In this document: positions 24,875 to 33,845 of the stretch, piece after piece
Layout: each line of letters starts with the position of its first letter
Numbering within the stretch: position 1 is the stretch's first letter
Assembly (NCBI GenBank): GCA_902492895.1
Contig: CABUNG010000002.1
Span: 62,001-126,000, forward strand
Source: an uncultured Oscillospiraceae bacterium
Lineage (GTDB): Bacteria > Bacillota > Clostridia > Oscillospirales > Acutalibacteraceae
Direction of reading: 5' to 3'
DNA: 64,000 bases
The notes under the pieces: model-generated
Databases searched by the model: none
What the model saw: only the letters and a program-made list of their open reading frames with translations
Told to the model about the DNA's origin: nothing
Program-made: the position numbers and the translations under genes

Positions 24875-26308
24875 TCAGGAGGGGGCACCGCTCAGAATGA
24901 AGCCGTCCCCTTTGGTCATGGCTTCGCGGCAGGCGGTGAGGCCGTCCCCCACCAGTTTCATTGTCCGGTCATAGGACCGGTTCGCATAGGTCAGATCGAC
25001 GTCCGGTATGCCGAAGGCGGATCCCCAGTTGTCCACCGTTTTGTCGAGCGGCACGACCTTGTAATTGAATCCGCTGACGGAGGCGCTGTCTTTATAGCGG
25101 TAGGACCAGGTGGGAAGCACCTCGATACCCGTCAGCTTGACCACGCCGTCGCTGTATTTGGTAAATGTGGTTTGGAACAGCAGGCCGTCTTCGGTGTGGC
25201 CGTTGTCGTTGCAGTCGGTGACGTGCTGATCCCACTTGGCATCGTTGTAGCGGTTGGAGACATCCGGAATGGGACAGCTCACATGATCCTGGAAATTGCG
25301 GCTGTTCGACCGGTTGCCGCCGTACATCGACTCAATGACCTGGTTCGAGAGAAAATTGCCCATCGAATACAGGCAAACCATCTGATTGCCGTTTTCCGCC
25401 GTAATCAACTCAAGCGGCTGAATTTTGTGGGGATGTCCGCCTATCGTGACGTTGACCCCGAGTTCGCACATTTTTTGGGCGATGGCGGTTTGTTTGGCAT
25501 TCGGTTTTAGAAAATATTCGTAGCCCCAGTGGATATACAGCACGATCGCTTCGGCGCCCTCCGCCTTCATGTCGGCGATTTGTTTCTGCATATCGGTGTA
25601 GAACAGCTCCAGGTTCGCGTCGCTGAAGCGGTTCATGAGGGAGGAGGCGGAGGTATCCTGCCCATAGGTGTAGTTGACCATGCCGACTTTGATGCCGTTT
25701 ACGTCTTTGACCAGATACCGCTTGTCCGAAACCGCGCCGCGGGTACCGATATAATCCATCCCGTTTTCGGTGAGCACTTCCCTTGTTGTGATATATCCCT
25801 GGGAACCGGCATCCCCCGCGTGGTTGTTTGCCAGCAGGCCAAGGGTGTACCCCGCGCCCGACACGGCCGTGATCAGGGAAGGGGGAATGCGGAACTGCAT
25901 TTCCGGGGTTTCAAACCCGGAGCGGGAAATCGCCAGCTCCACATTGATCGCCGCGTAATCCATCTTTTTGACATACGGGGAGACCAGCGCGAACATGCCC
26001 GCAAAATCATAGCTTTTATCCGCCTGGCGGGCGGCCTGCAGAACCGGCTTGTGGATCAGGATGTCCCCGGAATTCCCGATGGTCGCCGTGGCGACCGGAA
26101 CAGGGCCGGGAGGATCGGTAGGGGCGGCCGACGCGGCGTCGCTTGTGGTTTCGCCTGAGGAATCGGCCGGACCGATGGCGGGCTGGCGCCGGATAAACGA
26201 CACAAGGCCGACCGTGACCAGAACGAGGCCCAGGCATAAGCCGACTGACAGCACCCCTACGAGTATTTTCCGCCGTCTCCGGCTTTTGCGCGACCGTTTG
26301 ACCGCCAT
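24875..26308 (-). CDS. CapA-family (poly-gamma-glutamate synthesis-like) membrane-anchored protein
   Basis: This 477-residue protein has a very basic N-terminus, one membrane anchor (about residues 15-38), and a Ser/Thr/Pro-rich spacer. A metallophosphatase-like CapA domain follows from about residue 75. Hallmark segments are GNSGDILIHK, NVELAIS, GLLANNHAGD and TIGGHPHKIQP. In Bacillus capA takes part in poly-gamma-glutamate export, but many CapA-like proteins stand alone, as here, and their role is unknown. I placed the start at the ATG at 26308 (AGGATGG upstream); longer in-frame starts lack a ribosome binding site. Confidence 0.87.
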   Translation of the reverse strand: MAVKRSRKSRRRRKILVGVLSVGLCLGLVLVTVGLVSFIRRQPAIGPADSSGETTSDAASAAPTDPPGPVPVATATIGNSGDILIHKPVLQAARQADKSYDFAGMFALVSPYVKKMDYAAINVELAISRSGFETPEMQFRIPPSLITAVSGAGYTLGLLANNHAGDAGSQGYITTREVLTENGMDYIGTRGAVSDKRYLVKDVNGIKVGMVNYTYGQDTSASSLMNRFSDANLELFYTDMQKQIADMKAEGAEAIVLYIHWGYEYFLKPNAKQTAIAQKMCELGVNVTIGGHPHKIQPLELITAENGNQMVCLYSMGNFLSNQVIESMYGGNRSNSRNFQDHVSCPIPDVSNRYNDAKWDQHVTDCNDNGHTEDGLLFQTTFTKYSDGVVKLTGIEVLPTWSYRYKDSASVSGFNYKVVPLDKTVDNWGSAFGIPDVDLTYANRSYDRTMKLVGDGLTACREAMTKGDGFILSGAPS

Positions 26309-26548
26309 GCAACCACCATCCTGTACTTTTATATTCCATATAGATAGTATGTCGCGGACAGCGGATACGGATCCCCTGGTCCGGAACATTTCCTGCCCAT
26401 TGTACAATACCCGGACGGAAACTGTCAATCCGTGCGGGGAATTTCTGAGAAAAGTTCCCGTTTTCTTAAGACATCTCGACCGAATCCAACGGAAAACGGC
26501 ATGCCTTTTCAGAGAACGGAATGACTACGGCATAAATCACAAAATAAT
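26309..26548. other. Divergent intergenic region upstream of the CapA-like gene
   Basis: This gap between divergent genes contains AT-rich sequence but, apart from the promoter at 26549-26577, I see no gene, RNA or strong repeat. A -10-like TATAAA for the CapA-like gene may lie near 26326-26335, without a good -35. Confidence 0.4.
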
Positions 26549-26577
26549 TTGACAAAGTATTATAAATTCATTATAAT
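26549..26577 (+). promoter_or_regulatory. Consensus sigma-A promoter
   Basis: TTGACA, a 17-bp AT-rich spacer and TATAAT are a perfect consensus match, about 70 bp upstream of the secreted hypothetical protein at 26648. It is predicted to be a strong constitutive promoter. Confidence 0.85.
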
Positions 26578-26647
26578 ATAAGAAATATCCCTTTTATGCG
26601 GCAATTTTTTGATAAAGGTGGTTAGAGGAGAGAGGAGTGTTTGTCTT

Positions 26648-27463
26648 ATGACGAGGCGCGTCAAGCGAATTTTGGGGATCGGTATCCCGGCCCTCTGCGT
26701 TTTGGCGGCAGGCTGTGTGCTGACGGCTTGGATAAGCGGCCGGCAGACGTCCAAAACGCGGTTTCGCGCCGACTATACCGATGCCGGATATCAGGCGGCG
26801 AAGGCGGCCGGACGGTATACGCCGGTTGCGGTCCGGCAGCCGGTCGGAGGCGCGGAATTGTCGATTGAGGAAATTTATGCCGATAAACGGAGTGTGTTGA
26901 TCCGGTATACGGTGACCGGCGGCGATAAGCCGCTGTCCGGGGACGCCTCGTCCTATCGGTTGGCGGACAAATGCCGCATCGAGATCGACGGGATCGCATA
27001 TGACAAGGCGGATCAGGCCCAGGAGGCCGCGGGAAGCGAGAATGGCCGGTATGAAGCGGCGCTTCTGCTGTCAGCGGATGATCCGGAAGGGTTTTCTTTC
27101 GGCCGTTCGGCCCGGCTTGTCCTGACGGTCGACGGCCTTCCGGACCAGCCCGAACCGGTGAAGCTGGAAACGGCCTTTGAGGTGTATGAGGCCGCCACCG
27201 AAGACACAGACGTCTCCCGGAAAATCGATGGCCGGACTGTGCGGCTGAAAGCGATCGAGAAGGGCGCGGCCACGCTGACGTTCCGGTTTGATAAGGCGGC
27301 GGGGGCGGTGCTGGAATCCGTATCGCTTCGAAGCGGCGATCAGACATTCCCGCCGGTCCAAATCCTCTATTCGGAAAGCCTCGTACAGTTCCCTGCGCTG
27401 AAGGAGGGGGCTTCCTACACCGTCCAAGTGAACGGGCAAACGCTGTACGACGGCGTATATTGA
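26648..27463 (+). CDS. Secreted or membrane-anchored hypothetical protein
   Basis: I do not recognise the family. The 271-residue product has an N-terminal signal-anchor (basic start, hydrophobic about residues 8-28). The remainder looks like two beta-rich domains: about 55-190, which includes SVLIRYTVTGGDKPLSG, and about 195-271. A faint resemblance to the DUF4179/DUF5643-type domains of anti-sigma-linked proteins is possible, but no sigma factor gene is nearby. The ATG at 26648 is preceded by GGAGAGAGGAG; an in-frame TTG at 26609 is an alternative. A perfect consensus promoter and a strong terminator make this a single-gene, probably well-expressed unit. Confidence 0.7.
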   Translation: MTRRVKRILGIGIPALCVLAAGCVLTAWISGRQTSKTRFRADYTDAGYQAAKAAGRYTPVAVRQPVGGAELSIEEIYADKRSVLIRYTVTGGDKPLSGDASSYRLADKCRIEIDGIAYDKADQAQEAAGSENGRYEAALLLSADDPEGFSFGRSARLVLTVDGLPDQPEPVKLETAFEVYEAATEDTDVSRKIDGRTVRLKAIEKGAATLTFRFDKAAGAVLESVSLRSGDQTFPPVQILYSESLVQFPALKEGASYTVQVNGQTLYDGVY

Positions 27464-27465
27464 CA

Positions 27466-27503
27466 AAAACCCGGGCCGCCCGTTTTGGGGCGGCCCGGGT
27501 TTT
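27466..27503. terminator. Bidirectional rho-independent terminator
   Basis: AAAACCCGGGCCGCC pairs perfectly with GGCGGCCCGGGTTTT around an 8-nt loop. It serves the gene ending at 27463 and possibly, from the other side, glgP ending at 27533. Confidence 0.88.
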
Positions 27504-27532
27504 ATACGGAGGAAGAAAAGCCGCGGCAGCGG

Positions 27533-29980
27533 TCAGTCGTGCAGGGGACGGGTGTGCCAGATGCTGTCCCCGTACTCCGCGATGGCGCGGTCGGAGGCGA
27601 AAACGCCGCTGCAGGCCGTGTTGGTCAGCGCCATGGCGGCCCATTTGTCCCGGTCGCGGTAGGTGTCGGAAGAGAGCTGCTGGGCGCGGGAGTAATCCTC
27701 GAAATCCGCAAGGACCATATAGGGATCGTTGCTCGTCAGAGACCCCGCGATTTCCCCGTAGGTGCGCCCGCCGAAGCCCTGGAACATCCGGTCGATGGCG
27801 CGGTGGATGCGCGGATTGGCGTTGTAGATGTCGCGCGGCCGGTAGCCCTGCTGTTTCAGAGCTTCGACCTCTTCGGCCTTCATGCCGAACAGGAAGATAT
27901 TGTCGGGACCGACCTGCTCGTAAATCTCCACGTTGGCGCCGTCGAGGGTGCCGAGGGTCACGGCGCCGTTCATCATCAGCTTCATATTGCCCGTGCCGCT
28001 CGCCTCGGTACCGGCAAGAGAAATCTGTTCACTGATGTCCGCGGCGGGCATCAGCAGCTCGGCGAGCGTCACCCGGTAATCCTCGAGGTATACGACCTTG
28101 AGTTTCTCCCGCACGGCCGGATCGGCGTCGATCTCCTTGGCGAGATTGCAGATAAACCGGATGATTTCCTTGGCCAAGTAATACCCGGGGGCGGATTTGG
28201 CGCCGAAGAGATAGGTGCGGGGAACGAAATCCATCGACGGATTGTCCTTGAGGGTGAGGTAGGTGTGGAGAATGTGGAGAGCGTTGAGGTGCTGGCGCTT
28301 ATATTCGTGCAGGCGCTTGACCTGTATGTCAAACAGGGAATCGGGATCGATCGAGACGCCGTTCGCCTTGCGGATATATTCCGCGAGGCGTTCCTTGTTT
28401 CGGCGCTTGATCGCCATGAACTCGTCGAGAGAGGCTTTGTCCGCGGCATAGGGCTTCAGTTTGGCGAGCTCCTCCGCGTGCAGGACGAAGCCGTCCCCAA
28501 TCCGATCCTTGATAAAGGCCGTCAGGCCGGGATTGGCCTGACAGAGCCAACGGCGGTGGGCGATGCCGTTCGTCACATTCGTGAATTTGCCCGGCATCAC
28601 GGTGTAGGCGTCATGGAATACCTCTTTTTTCAGAATATCGCTGTGCAGACGGGATACGCCGTTGACCGAATGGGCCGCGGCGACGCACAGGTTCGCCATT
28701 TTGATCAGGCCGAAGCTGATGATGGCCATGCGGCTGACCTTGTCGACATCGCCGCCGGTTTCCTCCATCATCTCGGCGCTGAAGCGGTTGTTGATCTCAT
28801 GCACGATCTGATAAATGCGGGGCAGGCGCTGGCTGAAAAGGTCTTCAGGCCAGCATTCGAGCGCTTCGGCCATGACCGTGTGGTTGGTGTACGCGACGGT
28901 GCGGGACACGATGTTCCAGGCGGCGTCCCAGCTGTAGCCGCATTCGTCGAGAAGAATGCGCATCAGCTCGGGAATGGCCAGGGTGGGGTGAGTGTCGTTG
29001 ATGTGGATAGCCGCCATATCGGGCAGATTGTCGAGCGTGCCGTATGCATCGAGGTGACGGCGGACGATGTCCTGCACCGAAGCGGAGACGAGGAAATACT
29101 GCTGAGACAGCCGCAGGCTCTTGCCCTCGCGATGGTTATCCGCGGGATACAGCACCTGCGTGATGACCTCGGCCATGGCCTTCTGCTCCATGGCCCGCAT
29201 ATACTCGCCCTGGTTGAACAGGGACATATCCATGCCGGGGGCCGTGGATTTCCACAGCCGCAGGGTGGATACGCCCCGGCCGTCCTTGCCCGCGACCATC
29301 ATATCGTAGGCCTGGGCCACGACGACGGTGGCGTCGCGGTGTTCCACATGGTGGAAGCCGCCCGCGTCCCACCATTCGTCGATGTGCCCGTCGAAGTGGA
29401 CCTCTTTGGTCAGTTCGGGACGGGGCAGCAGCCAGCTGCGTCCGCCCGGCAGCCAGAAATCGGGCAGCTCGGTCTGCCAGCCGTCCACCAGCTTCTGCCG
29501 GAAAATGCCGTATTCGTACAGCAGAGAGTACCCGATGGCCGGCACCCCGGCGGTGGCGAGACCGTCCAGGAAGCAGGCCGCCAGCCGCCCCAGGCCGCCG
29601 TTGCCCAGTCCCGCATCCGGTTCGAGCTCATACAGGGAATCGAGCTTGACACCGAAGCCGTCCAGGACCGTGCGGGCCTCTTCGGTCAGATTGAGGTTGT
29701 ACAGGGTGTTCTTTAAAGAGCGGCCCATCAGGAATTCCATGCAGAGATAATACACCTGTTTGCTCTGCTGCTCATGCGTTTCCCGGATGTATCCCACCCG
29801 GTCCGACCGCATCCGGTCCCGCAGAACCAAGACCAGGGCGTTGTAAAAATGCTCGTTCGTCGCGCTTTCGGGCTGGACGGAGAAATTGTGAAGCAGTTTT
29901 GCCGTCAGGGCGTTGCGGAGCGCCTGCGTCTCGGCCGTGTCCGGGGGAACGGGCGCGGATGCCTTATATGTTTTAGCCAT
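27533..29980 (-). CDS. glgP: Glycogen/starch/maltodextrin phosphorylase
   Basis: This 815-residue enzyme releases glucose-1-phosphate from alpha-1,4-glucan ends using pyridoxal phosphate. The signature EASGTGNMKLMMNG carries the cofactor lysine (Lys667). Other family segments are intact: NGGLGRLAACFLDGLAT, MHLD-type VKRLHEYKRQ and INDTHPTLAIPELMR. Length fits the family. The ATG at 29980 follows AAAGGA, and a promoter lies at 30040-30068. It is not in an operon with other glycogen genes here, so it may serve both storage glycogen and imported maltodextrin. Confidence 0.96.
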   Translation of the reverse strand: MAKTYKASAPVPPDTAETQALRNALTAKLLHNFSVQPESATNEHFYNALVLVLRDRMRSDRVGYIRETHEQQSKQVYYLCMEFLMGRSLKNTLYNLNLTEEARTVLDGFGVKLDSLYELEPDAGLGNGGLGRLAACFLDGLATAGVPAIGYSLLYEYGIFRQKLVDGWQTELPDFWLPGGRSWLLPRPELTKEVHFDGHIDEWWDAGGFHHVEHRDATVVVAQAYDMMVAGKDGRGVSTLRLWKSTAPGMDMSLFNQGEYMRAMEQKAMAEVITQVLYPADNHREGKSLRLSQQYFLVSASVQDIVRRHLDAYGTLDNLPDMAAIHINDTHPTLAIPELMRILLDECGYSWDAAWNIVSRTVAYTNHTVMAEALECWPEDLFSQRLPRIYQIVHEINNRFSAEMMEETGGDVDKVSRMAIISFGLIKMANLCVAAAHSVNGVSRLHSDILKKEVFHDAYTVMPGKFTNVTNGIAHRRWLCQANPGLTAFIKDRIGDGFVLHAEELAKLKPYAADKASLDEFMAIKRRNKERLAEYIRKANGVSIDPDSLFDIQVKRLHEYKRQHLNALHILHTYLTLKDNPSMDFVPRTYLFGAKSAPGYYLAKEIIRFICNLAKEIDADPAVREKLKVVYLEDYRVTLAELLMPAADISEQISLAGTEASGTGNMKLMMNGAVTLGTLDGANVEIYEQVGPDNIFLFGMKAEEVEALKQQGYRPRDIYNANPRIHRAIDRMFQGFGGRTYGEIAGSLTSNDPYMVLADFEDYSRAQQLSSDTYRDRDKWAAMALTNTACSGVFASDRAIAEYGDSIWHTRPLHD

Positions 29981-30039
29981 AACGATTTTCCTTTCTGTCA
30001 GACAGTACGGTGTAACCGCGGCGTCGAGGGTCTTCTATT

Positions 30040-30068
30040 ATTATATACAATATATTCTGAAACCGCAA
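30040..30068 (-). promoter_or_regulatory. Sigma-A promoter of glgP
   Basis: On the minus strand TTGCGG, a 17-bp AT-rich spacer and TATAAT lie about 60 bp upstream of the glgP start. The rest of the 303-bp gap to manA (30069-30283) shows no gene and no clear structure. Confidence 0.65.
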
Positions 30069-30283
30069 TAGTTCTCCATATCATCTAAAAACATTTCCTG
30101 ATTTGCCACGATAAGGAGAATTAATTGGGCAACAATCACAAAAATAGGCAGATTTTTAGCTGTAATAAAAGTGGATTGTGGGCGGAATGGAGAAATTTCC
30201 ATTCCAGGCATTGCCAGAGAGGGAGGGATGGAGTAAAATGAAAGGGTATGCATGTTCGATTTTTGCAGAAAGGCGGAACACAG

Positions 30284-31246
30284 ATGGATTGGTATCCTTT
30301 GCTTCTGACTCCCTGTTTAAAAGATTATATATGGGGCGGCACCCGCTTGCTGAAGGACTTTGGATTTCAGACCGACGCTTCGACCGCAGCGGAGGCGTGG
30401 ATGCTCTCCTGCCATAAAGATGGCCCCTCGGTGGTAGAAAACGGTCCTCTTGCGGGCCGGACCCTGCCGGAGGTTTTGGAAGACTGGGGGAAGAGCGCCC
30501 TCGGCCGGCGGGCGTCCGGCTTTCCGTATTTTCCGCTGCTCATCAAGCTCATCGATGCGCGCGCCCCCCTCTCGGTGCAGGTGCATCCCGACGATGCCTA
30601 TGCAGCCCGGGTCGAGGGCGAGTACGGCAAAACGGAAATGTGGTATGTCGTCGACTGCGAGCCGGGAGCCAAGCTGGTGTACGGCGTGAACTGCGGTATG
30701 ACCAGGGGCGAGTTCCGCCGCCATATCGAGGAGAATTCCCTTCCGGAGGTATGCAACCAGGTTCCGGTCCATCCGGGGGACGTGTTTTTTATCCCGGCGG
30801 GAACGCTGCACGCGATCGGGGAGGGGATCCTCATCGCGGAGGTTCAGCAGAATTCCAATACCACCTACCGGGTGTCCGACTACGGACGTCTCGGTCCGGA
30901 CGGCCAGCCCCGCGAGCTGCATGTGGATAAGGCAGTGGACGTGACGGTGACGGTGCCCCCGCAGGTTCCCTATGGGGCGGTGGGACGGGTGTCGCCCCTG
31001 CCGGGCGGCACGGTCCGGCCCCTCGTATCCTGCGACCTGTTCACCGCCGAGCTGCTGGAGGTAGACGGACAGGTTCGGGTCGGCTGCGCGGAGAGCTTTA
31101 CCGCGCTGCTCTGCCTCGGCGGTGAGGGTACGCTTACGTGGCCGGACGGTGAGCTGACGCTCCGCAAAGGCGCCAGCGTATTTTTGCCGGCCGGGCTCAC
31201 GGTCCCGGTCAAAGGAAACCTGCAGCTGCTGTGCAGCCGGGTGTAA
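30284..31246 (+). CDS. manA: Class I mannose-6-phosphate isomerase
   Basis: This is a 320-residue zinc cupin enzyme that interconverts mannose-6-phosphate and fructose-6-phosphate. Expected motifs are present: KDYIWGGTRL near the N-terminus, LSVQVHPDDAYA (zinc-binding Gln/His, about residues 92-103), GKTEMWYV (zinc-binding Glu) and FIPAGTLHAIGEGI (zinc-binding His, about 170-183). The length matches the Bacillus-type short enzymes. The ATG at 30284 begins the family N-terminus (MDWYPLLLTP). It is followed 14 nt later by trmL. It would connect mannose uptake or cell-surface glycan synthesis to central metabolism. Confidence 0.93.
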   Translation: MDWYPLLLTPCLKDYIWGGTRLLKDFGFQTDASTAAEAWMLSCHKDGPSVVENGPLAGRTLPEVLEDWGKSALGRRASGFPYFPLLIKLIDARAPLSVQVHPDDAYAARVEGEYGKTEMWYVVDCEPGAKLVYGVNCGMTRGEFRRHIEENSLPEVCNQVPVHPGDVFFIPAGTLHAIGEGILIAEVQQNSNTTYRVSDYGRLGPDGQPRELHVDKAVDVTVTVPPQVPYGAVGRVSPLPGGTVRPLVSCDLFTAELLEVDGQVRVGCAESFTALLCLGGEGTLTWPDGELTLRKGASVFLPAGLTVPVKGNLQLLCSRV

Positions 31247-31260
31247 AAGGAGGGGACGGC

Positions 31261-31749
31261 ATGCCGCAGCTGCACGTCGTACTGGTCGAACCGCAAATTC
31301 CGCAGAATACGGGGAACATCAGCCGCACCTGCGCAGCAACCGGCTGCCATCTGCATCTGGTGGGGCCGCTGGGCTTCTCCATCGATGACCGTCAGCTCAA
31401 ACGGGCCGGCCTCGATTATTGGCATCTGCTGGATATCACCACGTATGAAAGCCTCGAAGAGTTCTTTTCCCGGAATGCCGGCCCTTTTTTCTATTTCACC
31501 ACGAAAGGCGGACGCATCTACTCCGATGTGGCCTATCCCGACGGAGCGTATCTGGTTTTCGGGAAGGAGACGGCCGGTCTGCCGGAGGATCTGCTCCGGC
31601 AGAACCTCGAAACCTGCGTCCGTCTCCCGATGCTGGACGATGATGCCGCCCGTTCCCTGAACCTGTCCAATACTGTGGCTGTCGGCGTGTATGAAACGCT
31701 CCGGCAGTGGGGATTCCCGGCATTGCGGACAAAAGGCCGCCTCGCGTGA
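31261..31749 (+). CDS. trmL: tRNA (cytidine/uridine-34-2'-O)-methyltransferase
   Basis: This is a 162-residue SPOUT methyltransferase that methylates the ribose of the wobble base of tRNA-Leu. Family motifs are intact: EPQIPQNTGNISRTCAATG near the N-terminus, the SAM-site segment LVFGKETAGLPEDLL, and the knot-forming RLPMLDDDAARSLNLSNTVA. Length is typical for TrmL. The ATG at 31261 follows AAAAGGAGGGG. It is 14 nt after manA, in a probable two-gene operon, and the next feature is a tRNA-Ser gene. Confidence 0.95.
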   Translation: MPQLHVVLVEPQIPQNTGNISRTCAATGCHLHLVGPLGFSIDDRQLKRAGLDYWHLLDITTYESLEEFFSRNAGPFFYFTTKGGRIYSDVAYPDGAYLVFGKETAGLPEDLLRQNLETCVRLPMLDDDAARSLNLSNTVAVGVYETLRQWGFPALRTKGRLA

Positions 31750-31777
31750 TTTTATCGGCGCCGACGCCAATTCGCGG

Positions 31778-31806
31778 TTGACAAATGCGGACGAGTCTTT
31801 TATAAT
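31778..31806 (+). promoter_or_regulatory. Consensus sigma-A promoter of tRNA-Ser
   Basis: TTGACA, a 17-bp spacer and TATAAT form a perfect consensus, ending 18 bp before the 5' end of the tRNA. Confidence 0.88.
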
Positions 31807-31824
31807 TAGAGGCGCTGTATATCG

Positions 31825-31912
31825 GGAGAGTTGTCCGAGTGGTCGAAGGTGCAGCACTCGAAATGCTGTAGGCCGAAAGGCCTCTAGGGTTCGAATCCCT
31901 AACTCTCCGCCA
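31825..31912 (+). tRNA. tRNA-Ser(CGA)
   Basis: The 88-nt gene folds as a class II tRNA. The acceptor stem is GGAGAGT/ACTCTCC, the anticodon stem CAGCA/TGCTG carries loop CTCGAAA (anticodon CGA), there is a long variable arm (GGCCGAAAGGCC), and the T arm is AGGGTTCGAATCCCT. The 3' CCA is encoded. It is flanked by its own promoter and terminator. Confidence 0.95.
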
Positions 31913-31914
31913 CG

Positions 31915-31950
31915 CCGGAGCAAAGTTCGCTTTGCTCCGGTTTATTTTTT
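31915..31950 (+). terminator. Terminator of tRNA-Ser
   Basis: CCGGAGCAAAG pairs with CTTTGCTCCGG around TTCG and is followed by TTTATTTTTT, starting 2 nt after the tRNA. Nearly the same hairpin follows tRNA-Leu at 63583-63612. Confidence 0.9.
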
Positions 31951-32406
31951 GCCTGCAGCAGATAAATAAGCCATCCGTCCACCCGTACCCTGTTTCTCCT
32001 CTCCGAAAAGGTTACGCTTGCTGCGGCAGTAAATGCACTCGCGGCGAGGGTTCGAACCTACCCGCAAAAAAGGCAAAAAATTTACCTCTCACGCATCGGT
32101 GATAGGCCGCTCGGGATGGGTGGCCTATTGTTTTGTTTGCTAAAGAAAACAAAACCCCCGGTTCTACCGGGGGTGGACAGAAAAAGCTTTAGCGACCAGA
32201 AGTAAAAGAGGCAATAGACGGCGGACGCAAAAAGGAAACGATGAGAGGGAAGTGAAACCGTGGTAATGGGAGGGCGGAGATAGCAGCATCTTGGCAGGTG
32301 GAACCGCTCTCCTTAAGAAAATTCGTCGTGTGGCAAACAAATATCGGTTGCTTGGGCCTTTCATGTGTTTTTGCAAAGCCAACGGCGGATATTTACTTTC
32401 GTTTTC
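31951..32406. other. Gene-free left border of an accessory island
   Basis: There is no credible gene in these 456 bp. They hold a tRNA-like T-arm fragment (32041-32065, GGGTTCGAACCTACCC), a GGCC hairpin (ATAGGCC at 32102 with GGCCTAT ending at 32128), and an IS200/IS605-like hairpin at 32154-32174. The base composition falls toward the genes that follow. This mixture looks like the scar of past integration near the tRNA-Ser gene. Confidence 0.5.
32154..32174. mobile_element. IS200/IS605-like end hairpin (remnant)
   Basis: ACCCCCGGT-TCT-ACCGGGGGT is a perfect 9-bp stem with a 3-nt loop, followed by TGGACAGAAAAAGCTTTAGC. Short GC-rich hairpins of this form mark the ends of IS200/IS605 elements. 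No transposase gene is present, and the sequence is also compatible with a plain terminator. The assignment rests on resemblance only. Confidence 0.35.
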
Positions 32407-33508
32407 TCATAGAAATGAAGAAAACATTTTGGATTTCGCCATGTCTTGTTGCTTCTTTTCAATTGCGGCGTTTAGTCGGTCGGCCAAATTTATGAATCGC
32501 ACATCATCCCTAACAAAGTCAAAGCAACTATCGGATAAGTCTTTTTTTCTTGATGCCGCCTGGCTTTCGTCATTCCGGCTGGAATCGTACTTTTTCTGCT
32601 TGACGATCAGTGAAGTATAGTTTCCATCATCGAGCGAATCATACGCAGCGGCCTGGGTCATGGCGATATCCATCCAGCGTAGAGTGTCTTCGGTGTTTCG
32701 GTCCCGGGCATAGCACTTTGCGATCCGCATAGACCACTTGGAAGCGCGGCAATGATAGAAGCCATAGTTCCCATCCTCATAAATCAGAGCAAAGAGATTG
32801 ACGATAAGCTCCGAAATATGGATCTGCTCTTCATTGGTGAATGTTCCTTTTTGCAGCAGGACATGGGCATTGATGGCTATAAGATCTACCAGGGTTTCAA
32901 TATTCCCTTTACAAAAATCCGCCGCTGTCTCTCCTTCCAGAATATGGATCATCAACTGATTCTCTGTGCCGATATACCGTCCGGCCATAGATGCATATCG
33001 CTTTGCTTCTTCGATATCTCCCTTTTCTTTATATGCGCGGCAGAGGTTATTGATCGCACCAAAGTATTCACCGCTTTGCGTTGCTTCCTTCAACAATCTT
33101 TTGGAAAGAGAAATGATTTCCTCGGTGTGCTCCGTCAGGCTTTCGCAGCGAAGTGCCCAAGACAGATTATGCAGCACCGTCGGTTCATTCGGAAATTCCT
33201 GAAAGGCTTCTCGCCAGAGACCAACACGCTTAGACACATCAGCAGGCCGCATGAGCTTTTTGCCTTTGGAAGCATACTCTTCCAGTTTCTTTTGCTTTGC
33301 AGCTTCATCAACGCCCAGCAGATTATCAACCGTCACGTTGTAAAAAGCCGCAATGGCTGGCAGCATGGCCATGTCGGGATAGCCTTCTCCACGTTCCCAT
33401 TTTGAAACGGCTTGAATCGTAATCCCCAGGTGCACCGCAAGCTGCTCCTGCGTATTCTTTTTTTTGGGAGCGAAGTTCCCTCATTCTCTTGCCGATTGCA
33501 ATATCCAT
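32407..33508 (-). pseudogene. XRE-family regulator with C-terminal helical repeats, frameshifted
   Basis: The gene begins at the ATG at 33508 (MDIAIGKRMRELRSQKK). It continues after a one-base shift as NTQEQLAVHLGITIQAVSKW, an XRE helix-turn-helix, and then a long helical region of about 280 residues that may contain TPR-like repeats. The shift lies in a run of eight A on the coding strand (33458-33465); seven would restore one frame of about 366 codons. It may be a sequencing error, a recent mutation, or slippage-based switching. Codons are less GC-rich than in the core genes. A palindrome and promoter lie directly upstream. It is divergent from the two-gene island at 33846-36367. Confidence 0.78.
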
Positions 33509-33533
33509 ATAGATATCCTCTGATTAAAAAGTA

Positions 33534-33545
33534 ACAAGCGCTTGT
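33534..33545. promoter_or_regulatory. Putative autoregulatory operator of the XRE gene
   Basis: ACAAGCGCTTGT is a perfect 12-bp palindrome located between the XRE promoter -10 box (33555-33560) and the start codon, where a bound repressor would block transcription. The link to the XRE protein is an inference. Confidence 0.5.
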
Positions 33546-33554
33546 CCTGGCTTC

Positions 33555-33583
33555 ATTATACAAGACGGGGAAATTCGATGCAA
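33555..33583 (-). promoter_or_regulatory. Sigma-A promoter of the XRE gene
   Basis: On the minus strand TTGCAT, a 17-bp spacer and TATAAT lie about 47 bp upstream of the XRE ATG. On the other strand a TATAAT at 33765-33770 may serve the gene at 33846. I see nothing else in the 337-bp gap. Confidence 0.65.
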
Positions 33584-33845
33584 TGACCGTATCGTTTAAT
33601 TTTGGTTGAGTTGATAAACGAAGCGTTTATTTCGCTGTCCCCGATATATAAAAAAGGGAACATTCGGGGCCTTTCATCATGTCCAATTTTTCCTTCTAAA
33701 GTACGGCGCGCCGAGCTTTATGACGGAGCGGAGAATAGAACTATATTTTTGCGCGAAAGAATGATATAATGCGAAAGGAGAAAGCGCTGGACGGTGTATC
33801 GTAATCCAATTCGAATCGCATGATGCAGATGGAAAGAGGGAAATC

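Noticed and set aside
27485..29716. A 743-codon open frame antisense to glycogen phosphorylase
   Set aside because: It is a shadow of glgP, whose catalytic motif is unmistakable; the antisense product has a random, His/Val/Gly-rich composition.
32041..32065. A second tRNA gene next to tRNA-Ser
   Set aside because: Only a T-arm-like fragment is present; no acceptor, D or anticodon arm can be folded around it.
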